Source of the DNA: Auraticoccus cholistanensis
GTDB lineage: Bacteria; Actinomycetota; Actinomycetes; Propionibacteriales; Propionibacteriaceae
Reading direction: 5' to 3'
Assembly: GCF_009742705.1 (NCBI RefSeq)
Contig: NZ_WPCU01000004.1
Coordinates: 697,726-761,725, forward strand
DNA length: 64,000 nt
Shown here piece after piece: positions 9,607 through 22,572 of this stretch; position 1 is the first letter of the stretch, and every line of letters begins with the position of its first letter. Both the position numbers and the translations under genes were made by a program. The notes beneath the pieces are model-generated. The model saw only the letters and a program-made list of their open reading frames with translations. It made no database searches and had not been told where the DNA came from.

Positions 9607-9651
9607 GGGGCTGGCCGGGATGGGGCTGGCCGGGGTGGGGCTGGATGGGGG
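9607..9651 (+). repeat. G-rich 15-bp tandem repeat between nuoA and nuoB
   Basis: Three imperfect 15-bp units, each starting GGGGCTGG, run head to tail at 9607, 9622 and 9637. They supply seven runs of three or more guanines on the coding strand. The 109-nt nuoA-nuoB spacer is otherwise featureless, and it is by far the longest gap in an operon where genes normally overlap. A G-quadruplex in the transcript or non-template strand is possible but unproven. Confidence 0.7.
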
Positions 9652-9708
9652 ACCGGCGCGGGACGTCCGCGGCCGGGGCGACGGACGGAACCTGAGGAGG
9701 GCACGCTG

Positions 9709-10269
9709 ATGGCCGGTGGACTCGAGGACAACGTCCCCAGCGGGGTGCTGCTGACCAGCGTCGAGGGCCTGTTCGGCTGGATGCGGCAGGCCTCGTTCTG
9801 GCCCGCGACCTTCGGGCTGGCCTGCTGCGCGATCGAGATGATGACCTACGGCGCCCCCCGCTACGACTCCGGGCGCTGGGGCCAGGAGGTCTTCCGGGCC
9901 TCGCCGCGCCAGGCCGACCTGATGATCGTGGCCGGGCGGGTGAGCCAGAAGATGGCCCCGGTGCTGCGCCAGATCTACGACCAGATGCCCAACCCCAAGT
10001 GGGTGATGGCCATGGGCGTCTGCGCCAGCAGCGGCGGGATGTTCAACAACTACGCGATCGTTCAGGGCGTGGACCACGTCGTCCCGGTCGACATGTACGT
10101 CCCCGGCTGCCCGCCCCGCCCGGAGATGCTGATCGACGGCATGTTCAAGCTGCGCAAGAAGGTGCAGCACGCGCCGATCGGCGTCAACGAGGAGCGCTTC
10201 TACGCCGAGCTCGAGGCCAAGCAGCAGCTGCAGCCGGCCACCTCCGAGCTGAAGGGGCTGCTGCGATGA
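9709..10269 (+). CDS. nuoB: NADH-quinone oxidoreductase subunit B
   Basis: A 186-residue peripheral-arm subunit that holds cluster N2, the last Fe-S centre before quinone. The four ligands are visible: the adjacent pair Cys39-Cys40 in [11 protein letters not shown], Cys105 in MGVCASSGG and Cys134 in VPGCPPRPE. Length and sequence are typical. ATG 9709 follows a GAGGAGGG ribosome-binding site. The stop overlaps the nuoC start by 4 nt. Confidence 0.97.
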   Translation: MAGGLEDNVPSGVLLTSVEGLFGWMRQASFWPATFGLACCAIEMMTYGAPRYDSGRWGQEVFRASPRQADLMIVAGRVSQKMAPVLRQIYDQMPNPKWVMAMGVCASSGGMFNNYAIVQGVDHVVPVDMYVPGCPPRPEMLIDGMFKLRKKVQHAPIGVNEERFYAELEAKQQLQPATSELKGLLR

Positions 10270-11074
10270 CCCCGGCCGGGACCGGACCCGAGAAGGACGT
10301 CCGGCGCGCCGAGGAGCACGCGCCCGTGGAGGGCGTCGAGCGCGAGGACACCACCGCCAGCGACACCGACCTGGAGCCCGCCGGCGGCAGCGCCGACGTG
10401 ACCGCCGCCGAGGCGGGCTTCGGCGAGGGCGGACGGCGCCGGGTGCTGGAGGTCCGCCGCGGCATGTTCGGCGCGGCCAGCGGCGCCGACACCTCGGGCT
10501 ACGGCCGGCTGCAGCGGGCGGTCGAGATGCCCCAGCCGACCTCGCGCCCCTACGGCGGCTGGTTCGACACCGTGGCCGACGAGATGGCGGCCGTGGTGCC
10601 GTCGGGCTCGGTCACCGGCGTGGTGGTCCACCGCGGCGAGGTGACCTTCGAGGTGGCCCGCGAGCACCTGCTGGCGGTGGCCCGCGTGCTCCGCGACACC
10701 CCGACGCTGCGCTTCGAGCACTGCGCCTCGGTCTCCGGCGTGCACTTCCCGACCCTGGAGGGGGCCGAGCTGCACGTCGTCTACCACCTGCAGTCGATGA
10801 CCCACAACCGCCGGATCCGGCTCGAGGTCAGCTGCCCCGAGTCCGACCCGCACGTGCCCAGCGTGGTGGCCGTCTACCCGGCCGCCGACTGGCACGAGCG
10901 TGAGACCTGGGACATGTTCGGCGTGGTCTTCGACGGCCACCCCGCGCTGACCCGGGTGCTGATGCCCGACGACTGGCCGGGCCACCCGCAGCGCAAGGAC
11001 TACCCGCTCGGCGGGATCGACATCGAGTACAAGGGCGCTGTCGTCGCACCACCGGAGACGCGGAGGAGCTACTC

Positions 11075-11078
<4 letters not shown>
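10266..11078 (+). CDS. nuoC: NADH-quinone oxidoreductase subunit C
   Basis: A 270-residue subunit C (30-kDa type), separate from NuoD as usual in actinobacteria. The conserved core starts at about residue 60 (VRRGMFGA, then DTSGYGRL) and contains [33 protein letters not shown] and [11 protein letters not shown]. The first ~55 residues are acidic and low-complexity and look like a lineage-specific extension. ATG 10266 overlaps the nuoB stop and the nuoC stop overlaps nuoD, both as ATGA. Confidence 0.95.
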
Positions 11079-12423
<1,345 letters not shown>

Positions 12424-12427
<4 letters not shown>

Positions 12428-12528
12428 GCAGCACGACCCTGTGGCACCGCGGCGACGCAGTCGCCCCCGTCGACCCGGTCGTGCTGCGACGTCGGGTCGA
12501 GACCCAGAAGGACGGTGTCGACCGATGA
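12424..12528 (+). CDS. 34-residue micro-ORF 1 in the nuo operon (unknown)
   Basis: ATG 12424 overlaps the nuoD stop (ATGA) and the frame closes at TGA 12526-12528, itself overlapping the next ATG. The peptide begins [16 protein letters not shown], continues [12 protein letters not shown] and ends KDGVDR. It has no signal peptide or membrane segment and is basic in its second half. I recognise no family. Coupling to nuoD makes translation plausible. It may instead be a by-product of a duplication that preserved the junction signals. Confidence 0.5.
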
Positions 12529-12629
12529 GCAGCACGACCATCCGGTACCGCGGCGACGCAGTCGCCCCCGTCGACCCGGTCGTGCTGCGACGTCGGGTCG
12601 AGACCCGGAAGGACGGTGTCGACCGATGA
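12525..12629 (+). CDS. 34-residue micro-ORF 2, tandem copy of micro-ORF 1 (unknown)
   Basis: A near copy of the preceding ORF, starting [16 protein letters not shown] and ending ETRKDGVDR; it differs at four residues (Leu/Ile, Trp/Arg, His/Tyr, Gln/Arg). All nucleotide differences between the copies change an amino acid. ATG 12525 overlaps the stop of copy 1, and its own stop overlaps the nuoE ATG, so nuoD, copy 1, copy 2 and nuoE form an unbroken chain of ATGA junctions. Function unknown; it may act only to carry ribosomes across to nuoE. Confidence 0.5.
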   Translation: MSSTTIRYRGDAVAPVDPVVLRRRVETRKDGVDR

Positions 12630-13594
12630 GCGGCACGAACGGCCACCTGGCCGACCACAGCGGGCACCACTTCACCACCCACTTCGTGGAGTCCGGGGGC
12701 GTCGACTTCGACGGCGACCAGACGACCGCGCTGACCGAGACCCACCTGGAGGAGATGCGCCAGATCGCGGCGCGCTACCCGCAGCCGCGGTCGGCGCTGC
12801 TGCCGATGCTGCACCTGGTGCAGTCGGTCGAGGGGCGGGTCAGCCCCGCCGGCATCGAGGCCTGCGCCGACGTGCTGGGGATCAGCGCCGCCGAGGTGAG
12901 CGGCGTGGCCACCTTCTACACGATGTACAAGCGCAAGCCGGTGGGCCGCCACCACGTCGGTGTCTGCACCACCGCGCTCTGCGCGATCCTCGGCGGGGAC
13001 GAGGTGCTGGCCACGCTCCAGCGCCACCTCGGCGTCGGCAACGACGAGACCACCGAGGACGGGGCCATCACCCTGGAGCACATCGAGTGCAACGCGGCCT
13101 GCGACTACGCGCCGGTGATGATGGTCAACTGGGAGTTCTTCGACCAGGTGACCCCGGAGTCGGCGGTCGAGGTCGTCGACGCCCTGCGCGAGGGCCGCGA
13201 GGTGGTGGCCAGCCGGGGCGCGCGGATCTCCTCCTGGCGCGAGGCCGAGCGGGTGCTCGCCGGGTTCCCCGACAACCGCGCCGACCACGGCCCGACGGCG
13301 GGGGAGCGCTCCCTGCTCGGGCTGCGGATCGCCCGCGAGCACGGCTGGGCCGCACCCAGCCCCCAGGTGGCCGAGGAGGTCGAGCCCGAGGTGGCCGGAC
13401 CGGCCGCCTCCGAGGCCGAGGCGGTCGGCGACGGCCAGCCCGACAGCAGCCGCCGGGGCGCCGCCGAGCGCAGCACCGCCGAGGCCGACGCCGGCACCAG
13501 CACCGACTCCGAGCACGCCCGGGGGACGACCCCCGGACCCGAGGCGAAGACCTCCGGCGCCCAGGCGTCGGGTGAGGACCAGGAGACGACGTGA
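12626..13594 (+). CDS. nuoE: NADH-quinone oxidoreductase subunit E
   Basis: A 322-residue subunit E (24-kDa type) with a thioredoxin-like [2Fe-2S] domain. The ligands are Cys114 and Cys119 in GVCTTALCA, and Cys155 and Cys159 in ECNAACD. The core ends near residue 245; about 75 further residues are Glu/Ala/Gly/Ser-rich low-complexity sequence, longer than most NuoE proteins. ATG 12626 overlaps micro-ORF 2. The GTG of nuoF overlaps the nuoE stop. Confidence 0.95.
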   Translation: MSGTNGHLADHSGHHFTTHFVESGGVDFDGDQTTALTETHLEEMRQIAARYPQPRSALLPMLHLVQSVEGRVSPAGIEACADVLGISAAEVSGVATFYTMYKRKPVGRHHVGVCTTALCAILGGDEVLATLQRHLGVGNDETTEDGAITLEHIECNAACDYAPVMMVNWEFFDQVTPESAVEVVDALREGREVVASRGARISSWREAERVLAGFPDNRADHGPTAGERSLLGLRIAREHGWAAPSPQVAEEVEPEVAGPAASEAEAVGDGQPDSSRRGAAERSTAEADAGTSTDSEHARGTTPGPEAKTSGAQASGEDQETT

Positions 13595-14916
13595 CCGACA
13601 CCCTGACCCCCGTGCTGTCCGCCTCCTGGGGCGACGAGCGGGCGTGGAAGCTCGGCAACTACGAGCGCACCGGTGGGTACACCGCCCTGCGCAGCGCGCT
13701 GCAGATGGCCCCCGAGGAGGTCGTCGGGCTGGTCAAGGACTCCGGGCTGCGCGGCCGCGGCGGCGCCGGGTTCCCGACGGGGATGAAGTGGTCGTTCGTG
13801 CCCAAGGACAACCCCAACCCCACCTACCTGGTGGTCAACGCCGACGAGTCAGAGCCCGGCACCTGCAAGGACATGCCGCTGATGATGGCGACGCCCCACA
13901 CGCTGGTCGAGGGCGTCATCATCTCCGCCTACGCGATCAAGGCCAGCTACGCCTTCATCTACGTCCGCGGCGAGGTGCTGCACGTCGTGCGCCGGCTGCA
14001 GCAGGCCGTCCGCGAGGCCTACTCCGCCGGCTACATCGGCTCCAACGTGCTCGGCAGCGGCTACGACCTCGAGGTCGTCGTGCACGCGGGCGCCGGGGCC
14101 TACATCTGCGGCGAGGAGACGGCCCTGCTCGACTCCCTGGAGGGACGCCGCGGCCAGCCCCGGCTGCGGCCGCCGTTCCCCGCGGTGGCCGGTCTGTACG
14201 CCAGCCCGACGGTGATCAACAACGTCGAGTCGATCGCCTCGGTGCCCAGCATCGTGGCCAACGGTGCGGACTGGTTCGCCTCGATGGGCACCGAGAGGTC
14301 CAAGGGCATGACGCTGTACTCGCTGTCCGGGCACGTGGCCAACCCGGGCCAGCTCGAGGCCCCGCTGGGCATCACGCTGCGCCAGCTGCTGGACCTCACC
14401 GGCGGGATGCGCGCCGGCCACCAGCTGAAGTTCTGGACCCCGGGCGGCTCCTCCACCCCGATCCTCACCCCCGAGCACATCGACCTGCCGCTGGACTACG
14501 AGGGCATGGCCGCCGCCGGCTCGATGCTGGGGACCAAGGCGCTGCAGTGCTTCGACGAGACCACCTCGGTGGTGCGCAGCACGCTGCGCTGGGTCGAGTT
14601 CTACAAGCACGAGTCGTGCGGCAAGTGCACCCCCTGCCGGGAGGGCTCCTGGTGGCTGGTGCAGATCCTGATGCGGCTCGAGGCTGGCCAGGGCGTCGAG
14701 GGCGACATCGAGAAGATCCTCGACCTCTGCGACAACATCGGCGGACGCTCCTTCTGCGCCCTGGCCGACGGCGCGGTGGCCTGCGTCACCTCGGCGATCA
14801 AGCACTTCCGCGAGGAGTTCGAGGCCGGCATGCACACCCCCGCCTGGGAGCTGCTGCCCTACGAGCGCAGCACGGTCTTCATCCGCAGCGAGCAGCCGGC
14901 AGGAGGAGTGCGATGA
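13591..14916 (+). CDS. nuoF: NADH-quinone oxidoreductase subunit F
   Basis: A 441-residue subunit F (51-kDa type) that binds FMN, NADH and one [4Fe-4S] cluster. The NADH/FMN region includes [16 protein letters not shown] and [14 protein letters not shown]. The cluster ligands lie in [11 protein letters not shown] (about residues 342-350), with the fourth Cys in the [11 protein letters not shown] region near 389. Length and motifs are standard. GTG 13591 overlaps the nuoE stop, and the nuoG ATG overlaps the nuoF stop. Confidence 0.97.
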   Translation: MTDTLTPVLSASWGDERAWKLGNYERTGGYTALRSALQMAPEEVVGLVKDSGLRGRGGAGFPTGMKWSFVPKDNPNPTYLVVNADESEPGTCKDMPLMMATPHTLVEGVIISAYAIKASYAFIYVRGEVLHVVRRLQQAVREAYSAGYIGSNVLGSGYDLEVVVHAGAGAYICGEETALLDSLEGRRGQPRLRPPFPAVAGLYASPTVINNVESIASVPSIVANGADWFASMGTERSKGMTLYSLSGHVANPGQLEAPLGITLRQLLDLTGGMRAGHQLKFWTPGGSSTPILTPEHIDLPLDYEGMAAAGSMLGTKALQCFDETTSVVRSTLRWVEFYKHESCGKCTPCREGSWWLVQILMRLEAGQGVEGDIEKILDLCDNIGGRSFCALADGAVACVTSAIKHFREEFEAGMHTPAWELLPYERSTVFIRSEQPAGGVR

Positions 14917-17483
14917 CCGTCACCGACCGCAAGGACGGCGCCGACGTCGAGGTGGCCGAGCAGCTGGTCACCGTCACCATCGACGACACCCAGGTGCAGG
15001 TCCCCAAGGGCACGCTGGCCATCCGCGCCGCCGAGCTCATCGGCGTGGCCATCCCGCGCTTCTGCGACCACCCGCTGCTGGACCCCGTCGGGGCCTGCCG
15101 GCAGTGCCTGGTCGAGGTCCCCGACATGGGCAACGGGCGCGGCATGCCCAAGCCGCAGGCCTCCTGCACCCTCGAGGTGGCCGACGGGATGCAGATCCGC
15201 ACGCAGCTGACCTCGCCGGTGGCCGACAAGGCCCAGCACGGCATGATCGAGATGCTGCTGCTCAACCACCCGCTGGACTGCCCGGTCTGCGACAAGGGCG
15301 GGGAGTGCCCGCTGCAGAACCAGGCGATGAGCAACGGACGCGGGGAGTCCCGCTTCGAGGCGGTCAAGCGCACCTACCCCAAGCCGGTCTCCATCTCCGC
15401 GCAGGTGCTGCTGGACCGCGAGCGCTGCGTGCTCTGCGCCCGCTGCACCCGCTTCTCCGAGCAGATCGCCGGCGACCCGTTCATCGCGCTGGTCGAGCGG
15501 GGCGCGCTGCAGCAGGTGGGGATCTACGAGCGTGAGCCCTTCGAGAGCTACTTCTCGGGCAACACCATCCAGATCTGCCCGGTCGGGGCGCTGACCTCGG
15601 CCGCCTACCGGTTCCGGGCACGGCCGTTCGACCTCACCTCCACCCCCTCGGTCGGCGAGCACGACGCCTGCGGCGCCGCGATCCGCGTCGACCACCGGCG
15701 CGGCGAGGTGATGCGCCGGCTGGCCGGCGACGACCCCGAGGTCAACGAGGAGTGGATCACCGACAAGGACCGCTTCGCCTTCCGCTACGGCCGCGGCGAG
15801 GACCGGCTGCGCACCCCGCTGGTCCGCGAGGACGGCGTGCTGCGCCCGGCGTCCTGGCCGGAGGCCATCGACGTGGCGGTGGCGGGGCTGCGACGCGCCG
15901 GCCGTGACGTCGGCGTGCTGACCGGCGGCCGGCTCACGCTGGAGGACGCCTACGGCTACTCCCGCTTCGCCCGCACCGTGCTGGGCACCGACGACATCGA
16001 CTTCCGCGCCCGCCCGCTGTCGCAGGAGGAGGCGGACTTCCTGTCCCGGCACGTCGCCGGCCGCGCCGACGTGGTCTACGCCGACGTCGAGAAGGCCTCC
16101 GGCGTGCTGATGGTGGCCTTCGAGCCGGAGGAGGAGGCCGGCACGCTGTTCCTGCGGCTGCGCAAGGCCTCCCGCCGGTCGGGGGTGCCGAGCTGGACGG
16201 TGGCGCCGTACCTCAGCAACGGGGCCCGCAAGGCCGGTGCCGTGCTGGTGCCCGCCGCTCCCGGCGCCGAGCCGCAGGTGCTCGCCGGGCTGGAGGAGCA
16301 CATCCCCCTCGACGCCGGCTCCATCATCTTCGTCGGGGAGCGTGCGGCGGTGCTGCCGGGCACGCTGACCGCGGTGGCGGAGCTGGCGGAGCGGACCGGG
16401 GCCCGGCTGGCCTGGGTGCCGCGCCGGGCCGGCGACCGCGGGGCCCTCGAGGCCGGCTGCCTGCCCGGGCTGCTACCCGGCGGCCGCCCGCTCGCCGACC
16501 CGCGGGCGCGGGTCGACTGCCTCAGCGTCTGGGAGCTCGGCCGCGAGCTGCAGGCCACGCCCGGCCGCGACGCCGAGCAGATGCTGGCCGCCGCCGCCAC
16601 CGGCGAGCTGCGGGCCCTCGTCGTCTCCGGCGTGGACCCGGGCGACTTCGCCGACCCGGCCGCGGTGCTGCGCGGGCTGGAGGAGGTCGGCTTCCTGGTC
16701 AGCGTGGAGAACCGGCTCAGCGAGGTGACGGCCCGCGCCGACGTCGTGCTGCCGGTCTCGCTCGTGGAGGAGCGTCCCGGCACCTTCGTCACCTGGGAGG
16801 GCCGCCGTCGCGAGTTCGGCGTGGTGATCCGCCACGCCAACCCGATGACCGACCTGCGGGTGCTGGCCGCGCTGGCCGACGCCCTCGGTCACGACCTCGG
16901 CATCCGCACCGTCGCCGACGCCCGCCGCGAGATCGCCCAGTTCGACCCCTGGACCCGCGACCGGGCGCTGCCGGGCGGGTCGGGCCCCTCGCCCGCCCCC
17001 GCGACCCCCGTGGCCCCGGCGGCGGCGCCGGACGGCGGCCGGGCAGACGGCGGCCGGGCGGACGGCGGGCACCAGCTCCTCCTCGCCACCTGGCGGATGA
17101 TGCTGGACCCGAGCCGGGCGCTGGACAACGAGCCCCACCTGCTGGCCACGGCGCGGCGCCCGGTGGCCCGGGTGAGCCAGGCCACCGCCCGGCGGGCCGG
17201 GCTGGTCGAGGGCGAGGGCGTCCGGCTGGTGGGCCCGCGCGGCGAGGCCGTGCTGCCGGTCCACGTCACCGCCGGGATGGTCGACGACGTCATCTGGGTG
17301 CCCACCCTGGCCGCGGGCATCTCGGTGCCCGCGCTGGGCCTGGGCGCCGGACGCCCGGTCACGGTGCACCCGGCCGCCCTGCCGGCCACCCCGCACCCCG
17401 GGGCCGCCGTCCCGGTCGGCGAGGGTGCGCTGCCGGGTGCCGGGGTGGACGTGCAGCACGAGGAGCAGGGAGGAGTGGCATGA
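14913..17483 (+). CDS. nuoG: NADH-quinone oxidoreductase subunit G
   Basis: An 856-residue subunit G. Ligands for the N-terminal clusters are complete: Cys51, Cys62, Cys65 and Cys85 for the [2Fe-2S] centre; His119, Cys123, Cys126 and Cys132 for N5; Cys172, Cys175, Cys178 and Cys222 for N4/N6-type [4Fe-4S]. The extra N7 motif of some bacteria (C-x2-C-x3-C, later WxC) is replaced by [11 protein letters not shown] and EWITDKDRF (residues 246-290), so N7 should be absent. The rest is a degenerate molybdopterin oxidoreductase-like domain, with a Gly/Ala/Asp-rich linker near residues 690-715 and a C-terminal molydopterin-binding-like domain. Confidence 0.95.
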   Translation: MTVTDRKDGADVEVAEQLVTVTIDDTQVQVPKGTLAIRAAELIGVAIPRFCDHPLLDPVGACRQCLVEVPDMGNGRGMPKPQASCTLEVADGMQIRTQLTSPVADKAQHGMIEMLLLNHPLDCPVCDKGGECPLQNQAMSNGRGESRFEAVKRTYPKPVSISAQVLLDRERCVLCARCTRFSEQIAGDPFIALVERGALQQVGIYEREPFESYFSGNTIQICPVGALTSAAYRFRARPFDLTSTPSVGEHDACGAAIRVDHRRGEVMRRLAGDDPEVNEEWITDKDRFAFRYGRGEDRLRTPLVREDGVLRPASWPEAIDVAVAGLRRAGRDVGVLTGGRLTLEDAYGYSRFARTVLGTDDIDFRARPLSQEEADFLSRHVAGRADVVYADVEKASGVLMVAFEPEEEAGTLFLRLRKASRRSGVPSWTVAPYLSNGARKAGAVLVPAAPGAEPQVLAGLEEHIPLDAGSIIFVGERAAVLPGTLTAVAELAERTGARLAWVPRRAGDRGALEAGCLPGLLPGGRPLADPRARVDCLSVWELGRELQATPGRDAEQMLAAAATGELRALVVSGVDPGDFADPAAVLRGLEEVGFLVSVENRLSEVTARADVVLPVSLVEERPGTFVTWEGRRREFGVVIRHANPMTDLRVLAALADALGHDLGIRTVADARREIAQFDPWTRDRALPGGSGPSPAPATPVAPAAAPDGGRADGGRADGGHQLLLATWRMMLDPSRALDNEPHLLATARRPVARVSQATARRAGLVEGEGVRLVGPRGEAVLPVHVTAGMVDDVIWVPTLAAGISVPALGLGAGRPVTVHPAALPATPHPGAAVPVGEGALPGAGVDVQHEEQGGVA

Positions 17484-18817
17484 CCCCGCTGGACCTGTCG
17501 CTGTTCGGCGCCGACCCCTGGTGGGTGGTGCTGCTCAAGGGGCTGTTCGTCTTCGTCCTGCTGCTGCTGCTGACGCTGTTCAACATCGTCTTCGAGCGCA
17601 AGGTCGTGGGGCGGATGCAGCACCGCAAGGGCCCCACCATGAACGGTCCCTTCGGCTGGCTGCAGTCGTTGGCCGACGGCATGAAGCTGATGTTCAAGGA
17701 GGACTTCATGCCGGCCGGCGCCGACCGGCTGGTGTTCAACCTGGCGCCCTTCCTCTCCGCGGTGCCGGCGCTGACCGCCTGGGCGGTGATCCCCATCGCC
17801 GGCCCGGTCACCGTCCCCTTCACCGACCGGCAGACCAACCTGCAGCTGACCGACCTGCCGATGGCGGTGCTGTTCCTGCTGGCCATCGCCTCGATCGGCA
17901 TCTACGGCATCGTGCTGGCCGGCTGGTCCTCCGGCTCCACCTACTCCCTGCTCGGCGGGCTGCGCTCGAGCGCCCAGATGATCTCCTACGAGATCGCCAT
18001 GGGGCTGTCCCTGGTGGCGGTCTTCCTCAAGGCGCAGTCGATGGCCACCTCCGAGATCGTCGAGGCCCAGCAGCAGACGATGCAGGTGCTCGGCACCGAC
18101 ACCGGCATCCCGGGCTGGTACGCGCTGCTGCTGCTGCCGTCCTTCGTGATCTACCTGATCTCCATGGTCGGCGAGACCAACCGGGCGCCGTTCGACCTGC
18201 CGGAGGCCGAGGGCGAGCTGGTCGGCGGGTTCCACACCGAGTACTCCGGCATGCGCTTCGCCATGTTCTTCCTGGCCGAGTACATCAACATGGCCACCGT
18301 CTCGGCCATCGCCGTCACCCTGTTCCTGGGCGGCTGGCACGCGCCGTGGCCGCTCAGCGGCATCGAGGGCATCGACGCCGGCTACCTGGGCGCGGTGTGG
18401 TTCCTGGCCAAGGTCGTGCTGCTGATCTTCGTCTTCGTCTGGCTGCGCGGCACCCTGCCGCGGTTCCGCTACGACCAGTTCATGAAGCTGGGCTGGAAGT
18501 GGCTGATCCCGCTGTCGCTGGGCTGGACCATGGCCGTGGCGGTGCTGGAGCGGGCCCAGGCGGCCGGCTGGTTCAGCAACCGCGCCTTCCTGCTCGCGGC
18601 CGGGCTGCTGCTGGTGCTGGCGTTCGCGCTGATCCTGTTCGGCGGCCGGGAGCCGGAGCCGGCGACCGAGGAGGACAGCACCGACTTCGACCCGTTCGCG
18701 GGCGGCTACCCCGTCCCGCCGCAGCGCGGGCAGCAGCTGCCCGAGATGGCCGGGGTGCTCCGTCCCGAGGAGCCCCCGCGGCCCGGCACCCGCACCGGAG
18801 AAGAGGAGAGGTCCTGA
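17480..18817 (+). CDS. nuoH: NADH-quinone oxidoreductase subunit H
   Basis: A 445-residue membrane subunit with about eight transmembrane helices that joins the quinone site to the proton-pumping arm. Conserved segments include [48 protein letters not shown] and [19 protein letters not shown]. The last ~50 residues are a polar, Pro/Glu-rich tail. ATG 17480 overlaps the nuoG stop. Confidence 0.97.
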   Translation: MTPLDLSLFGADPWWVVLLKGLFVFVLLLLLTLFNIVFERKVVGRMQHRKGPTMNGPFGWLQSLADGMKLMFKEDFMPAGADRLVFNLAPFLSAVPALTAWAVIPIAGPVTVPFTDRQTNLQLTDLPMAVLFLLAIASIGIYGIVLAGWSSGSTYSLLGGLRSSAQMISYEIAMGLSLVAVFLKAQSMATSEIVEAQQQTMQVLGTDTGIPGWYALLLLPSFVIYLISMVGETNRAPFDLPEAEGELVGGFHTEYSGMRFAMFFLAEYINMATVSAIAVTLFLGGWHAPWPLSGIEGIDAGYLGAVWFLAKVVLLIFVFVWLRGTLPRFRYDQFMKLGWKWLIPLSLGWTMAVAVLERAQAAGWFSNRAFLLAAGLLLVLAFALILFGGREPEPATEEDSTDFDPFAGGYPVPPQRGQQLPEMAGVLRPEEPPRPGTRTGEEERS

Positions 18818-19461
18818 TGGGAGTGCTCGACAGCGTCGCGGGGTTCGGCGTGACGTTCCGGACCATGTTCCGCAAGACGTTCACCGAGGACTACCCGACG
18901 AAGCCGAAGATCACCGCCCCCCGGTTCCACGGCCGTCACCAGCTCAACCGCTGGCCGGACGGGCTGGAGAAGTGCGTCGGCTGCGAGCTCTGCGCCTGGG
19001 CCTGCCCGGCCGACGCCATCTACGTCGAGGGCGCGGCCAACACCGAGGAGGAGCGCTACTCCCCGGGGGAGCGGTACGGGCGGGTGTACCAGATCAACTA
19101 CCTGCGCTGCATCCTGTGCGGGCTGTGCATCGAGGCCTGCCCCACCCGCGCGCTCACCATGACCAACGAGTTCGAGCTCTCCGACGTGTCCCGCGAGTCG
19201 CTGATCTACGAGAAGCACCAGCTGCTGGCGCCGCTGCTGCCGGGCATGGAGGAGCCGCCGCACCCGCGCCGGCTCGGCGCCGACGAGCAGGAGTACTTCC
19301 TCGGGCTGCCCAGCACCGGCGTGCCCGACACCCGCACCGGGACCCGCCCGCCGGGTGAGACCGGCGAGCGGGTGCAGGACGCCCGTCACGCCGAGGCCGG
19401 AGCCAAGGTGTCGGCCGCCACCGAGCCGCGCCGGGCGACGAGCCAGGGGGGCGACCTGTGA
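18817..19461 (+). CDS. nuoI: NADH-quinone oxidoreductase subunit I
   Basis: A 214-residue subunit I carrying two [4Fe-4S] clusters (N6a/N6b). The ligand sets are Cys53, Cys56, Cys59, Cys63 ([13 protein letters not shown]) and Cys98, Cys101, Cys104, Cys108 ([13 protein letters not shown]). The C-terminal ~45 residues form a polar extension. ATG 18817 shares one base with the nuoH stop (TGATG), with GAGGAGAGG just upstream as ribosome-binding site. Confidence 0.97.
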   Translation: MGVLDSVAGFGVTFRTMFRKTFTEDYPTKPKITAPRFHGRHQLNRWPDGLEKCVGCELCAWACPADAIYVEGAANTEEERYSPGERYGRVYQINYLRCILCGLCIEACPTRALTMTNEFELSDVSRESLIYEKHQLLAPLLPGMEEPPHPRRLGADEQEYFLGLPSTGVPDTRTGTRPPGETGERVQDARHAEAGAKVSAATEPRRATSQGGDL

Positions 19462-20336
19462 TCCCGATGGTGACCGGAGCCTCGGTGGCCTTCTGGCTGC
19501 TGGCCCCGGTGATGGTGCTGGCCGCGCTCGGCATGGTGCTGGCCCGCAAGGCGGTGCACTCCGCGCTCTGCCTGGCCGCGGTGATGGTGGCCCTGGCCGT
19601 GCAGTACGCCGCGCTCGACGCGCCCTTCCTGTTCGCGGTGCAGATCATCGTCTACACCGGCGCCATCCTCATGCTGTTCCTGTTCGTGGTGATGCTGGTC
19701 GGCGTGGAGTCCAGCGACTCCCTGGTCGAGACGCTGAAGGGCCAGCGGGTCTACGCCGTGCTCGTCGGGATCGGGCTGGTGGTGATGCTGGTCGTGGCGA
19801 CCGGCAACGCCCTGGTCGGCGACCCCGTCGGGGTGGCCGGCCCCAACAGCGAGCACGGCGGGAACGTGCAGGGCCTGGCGGCGCTGCTCTTCGTCCGCTA
19901 CGTCTGGGCCTTCGAGGCCACCTCGGCGCTGCTCATCACCGCCGCGGTCGGGGCGATGGTCCTCACCCACCGCGAGCGGCTGGTGAAGAAGCAGGACCAG
20001 CGCGAGCGGGCGGCCGCCCGGATGCGGGCCTACGCCGAGTCCGGCGTCCACCCGGGCCCGCTGCCCACCCCGGGCGTCTTCGCCCGGCACAACTCCGTCG
20101 ACACCCCGGCGCTGCTGCCCGACGGCTCGGCCGCGGAGAGCTCGGTCTCGGCCACGCTGCGGGCGCGCTCCAGCATCCGCACGCCGGCCGAGCTGACCGC
20201 CCCGATGGCCGCCCGGCAGGCCGAGCTGAGCGCCGACCAGCCCGCCCAGCCCGGGATCGGGCACGGGCCCGACCCCCGGCTCAAGGCCCCGGTCGACCAG
20301 AAGGACGCCGACCTGAGCGACGAGGAGCGCATCTGA
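19458..20336 (+). CDS. nuoJ: NADH-quinone oxidoreductase subunit J
   Basis: A 292-residue membrane subunit. About five transmembrane helices occupy residues 1-175, including the typical [20 protein letters not shown] segment with the pi-bulge helix. The remaining ~110 residues are a polar C-terminal tail ([16 protein letters not shown] onward), as in other actinobacterial NuoJ proteins but on the long side. The start is GTG 19458, which overlaps the nuoI stop (GTGA); an in-frame ATG lies three codons later. Confidence 0.95.
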   Translation: MIPMVTGASVAFWLLAPVMVLAALGMVLARKAVHSALCLAAVMVALAVQYAALDAPFLFAVQIIVYTGAILMLFLFVVMLVGVESSDSLVETLKGQRVYAVLVGIGLVVMLVVATGNALVGDPVGVAGPNSEHGGNVQGLAALLFVRYVWAFEATSALLITAAVGAMVLTHRERLVKKQDQRERAAARMRAYAESGVHPGPLPTPGVFARHNSVDTPALLPDGSAAESSVSATLRARSSIRTPAELTAPMAARQAELSADQPAQPGIGHGPDPRLKAPVDQKDADLSDEERI

Positions 20337-20635
20337 TGGACCCGAACCACTACCTGGTGCTGTCCGGGATGCTGTTCACCATCGGGGCCATCGGCTTCCT
20401 GGTGCGCCGCAACGCCATCGTGGCCTTCATGTGCGTGGAGCTCATGCTCAACGCCTGCAACCTGGCGCTGGTCACCTTCTCCTCCCACTGGGGCGTGCTC
20501 GACGGCCAGGTCGCCAGCTTCTTCGTGATGGTGGTGGCCGCGGCGGAGGTCGTCGTCGGGCTGGCGATCATCGTCTCCATCTACCGCACCCGTCGCTCGG
20601 CCTCCGTCGACGACGCGAACCTGCTGAAGCTCTGA
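20336..20635 (+). CDS. nuoK: NADH-quinone oxidoreductase subunit K
   Basis: A 99-residue subunit with three transmembrane helices, related to MrpC. The buried glutamates of the proton path are visible in [13 protein letters not shown] and in [16 protein letters not shown] 20336 shares one base with the nuoJ stop (TGATG). Confidence 0.97.
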   Translation: MDPNHYLVLSGMLFTIGAIGFLVRRNAIVAFMCVELMLNACNLALVTFSSHWGVLDGQVASFFVMVVAAAEVVVGLAIIVSIYRTRRSASVDDANLLKL

Positions 20636-20643
20636 GGGGAAAC

Positions 20644-22560
20644 GTGACTCTGCTCGAGGTGGTGGCCCCGCAGGCGGCCACCGGTGCCTTCTCCCTGGCC
20701 TGGCTGCTGATCGCCCTGCCCGCCCTGGGTGCGCTGGTGCTGCTGCTCGGCGGCCGCCGCACCGACCGCTGGGGCCACTGGCTGGGCGTGGCCACCCCGA
20801 TCGCCTCCTTCGTGCTGGCGGTGGTGCTCTTCGCCGCTCTGATGGCCTCCCCGGCCGAGCAGCGCGCCGTCGCCGTCCCGCTGTACCGCTTCCTGGAGGT
20901 CGGCGGCTGGGAGGTCTCGCTGGGGCTGCTGGTCGACCAGCTGTCGATCCTGTTCGTGCTGCTGATCACCGGCGTCGGTTCGCTGATCCACGTCTACTCG
21001 GTCGGCTACATGGCCCACGACGCGCGGCGGCGCCGGTTCTTCGGCTACCTCAACCTCTTCGTCACCGCGATGCTGCTGCTGGTGCTCGCCGACGACTACC
21101 TGCTGCTGTTCGTCGGCTGGGAGGGCGTCGGCCTGGCCTCCTACCTGCTGATCGGCTTCTGGCAGCACCGGCGCAGCGCCGCCACCGCCGCCAAGAAGGC
21201 GTTCGTGGTGAACCGGGTCGGTGACATGGGCATGGTGCTGGCCATCAGCCTGATGCTGGCCACCTTCGGCTCCTCGGCGTTCGCCGACGTCCACGCCCGC
21301 GCCGGCGAGCTGGGCGCCGGGGTGGCCACCACGCTCGGCCTGCTGCTGCTGCTGGGCGCCTGCGGCAAGTCGGCCCAGGTGCCGCTGCAGTCGTGGCTGC
21401 TGGACGCGATGGAGGGCCCCACCCCGGTCTCGGCGCTGATCCACGCCGCCACCATGGTCACCGCCGGGGTGTACCTGGTGGTGCGCAGCAACCCCGTCTA
21501 CGCCCAGACCGAGGCCGCCAGCACCGCCGTCGTGGTGGTGGGCACGGTCACCCTGCTGTTCGGGGCCTGGATCGGCTGCGCCAAGGACGACATCAAGAAG
21601 GTGCTGGCCGGCTCCACGATGAGCCAGATCGGCTACATGATGCTGGCCGCCGGCATCGGCCCGGCCGGGTACGCCTTCGCGATCTTCCACCTGCTGACCC
21701 ACGGCTTCTTCAAGGCCAACATGTTCCTCGGCGCCGGCTCGGTGATGCACGCCATGGACGACGGCGTCGACATGCGCCGCTACGGCGCGCTGGCCCGGGT
21801 GCTGCCGATCACCTTCGCCACCTTCGGGATCGGCTACCTGGCCATCATCGGCTTCCCGTTCCTGGCCGGGTTCTACTCCAAGGACCACATCATCGAGGCC
21901 GCCTTCGAGCACAACGTCGTGGTCGGCTCGCTGGCGATGCTGGGCGCGGGGGTGACCGCCTTCTACATGACCCGGCTGATGCTGATGACCTTCTTCGGCA
22001 CCAGGCGCTGGGCCGACGGGGTGCACCCCCACGAGTCGCCGCTGGTGATGACCGTGCCGCTGGTGCTGCTGGCGATCCCCTCGGCCATCGGCGGTCTGCT
22101 GCTCAACAACTGGATCGGCGGCTGGCTCGAGCCGGTGGTCGGCCACGGCGAGGAGCACGGCGCGCCCAGCCTGCTGCACTTCAGCGTCGTCGGCGGGCTG
22201 ACCCTGCTGCTGGTGGCGGCCGGGGTCGCGCTGGCCGTGGTGCTGGTGGGGCGCCGTGAGGTGCCGGTCACCGCGCCCCGGACCCGCTCGCCCTTCGTGC
22301 TGGCCGGGCGTCACGACCTGTACGGGGACGCGTTCAACGAGACGGTCTTCATGCGGCCCGGGATCGGGCTGGTCCGGGCCGTGGTGGCGACCGACCGCCG
22401 GGTGGTCGACGGCGGCTGGACCGGCGGCGCCGACGCCCTGGCGGGCCTGTCGCAGGTGTCGCGCCGGGCGCAGAACGGTTACGTCCGCAGCTACGCGCTG
22501 ACCATGGTGGCCGGTGCCGCGCTGGTCGCCGTGGTGCTGATCCTCGGCCGGCTGGGCTGA
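20644..22560 (+). CDS. nuoL: NADH-quinone oxidoreductase subunit L
   Basis: A 638-residue antiporter-like subunit with roughly 15-16 transmembrane helices. Family segments include [59 protein letters not shown] (channel lysine and histidine region), the [18 protein letters not shown] block and the long lateral-helix C-terminus. GTG 20644 is preceded by GAGGGGA. It is one of the few nuo genes that does not overlap its neighbour (8-nt gap). Confidence 0.96.
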   Translation: MTLLEVVAPQAATGAFSLAWLLIALPALGALVLLLGGRRTDRWGHWLGVATPIASFVLAVVLFAALMASPAEQRAVAVPLYRFLEVGGWEVSLGLLVDQLSILFVLLITGVGSLIHVYSVGYMAHDARRRRFFGYLNLFVTAMLLLVLADDYLLLFVGWEGVGLASYLLIGFWQHRRSAATAAKKAFVVNRVGDMGMVLAISLMLATFGSSAFADVHARAGELGAGVATTLGLLLLLGACGKSAQVPLQSWLLDAMEGPTPVSALIHAATMVTAGVYLVVRSNPVYAQTEAASTAVVVVGTVTLLFGAWIGCAKDDIKKVLAGSTMSQIGYMMLAAGIGPAGYAFAIFHLLTHGFFKANMFLGAGSVMHAMDDGVDMRRYGALARVLPITFATFGIGYLAIIGFPFLAGFYSKDHIIEAAFEHNVVVGSLAMLGAGVTAFYMTRLMLMTFFGTRRWADGVHPHESPLVMTVPLVLLAIPSAIGGLLLNNWIGGWLEPVVGHGEEHGAPSLLHFSVVGGLTLLLVAAGVALAVVLVGRREVPVTAPRTRSPFVLAGRHDLYGDAFNETVFMRPGIGLVRAVVATDRRVVDGGWTGGADALAGLSQVSRRAQNGYVRSYALTMVAGAALVAVVLILGRLG

Positions 22561-22572
22561 GGGAGGAGGGTC

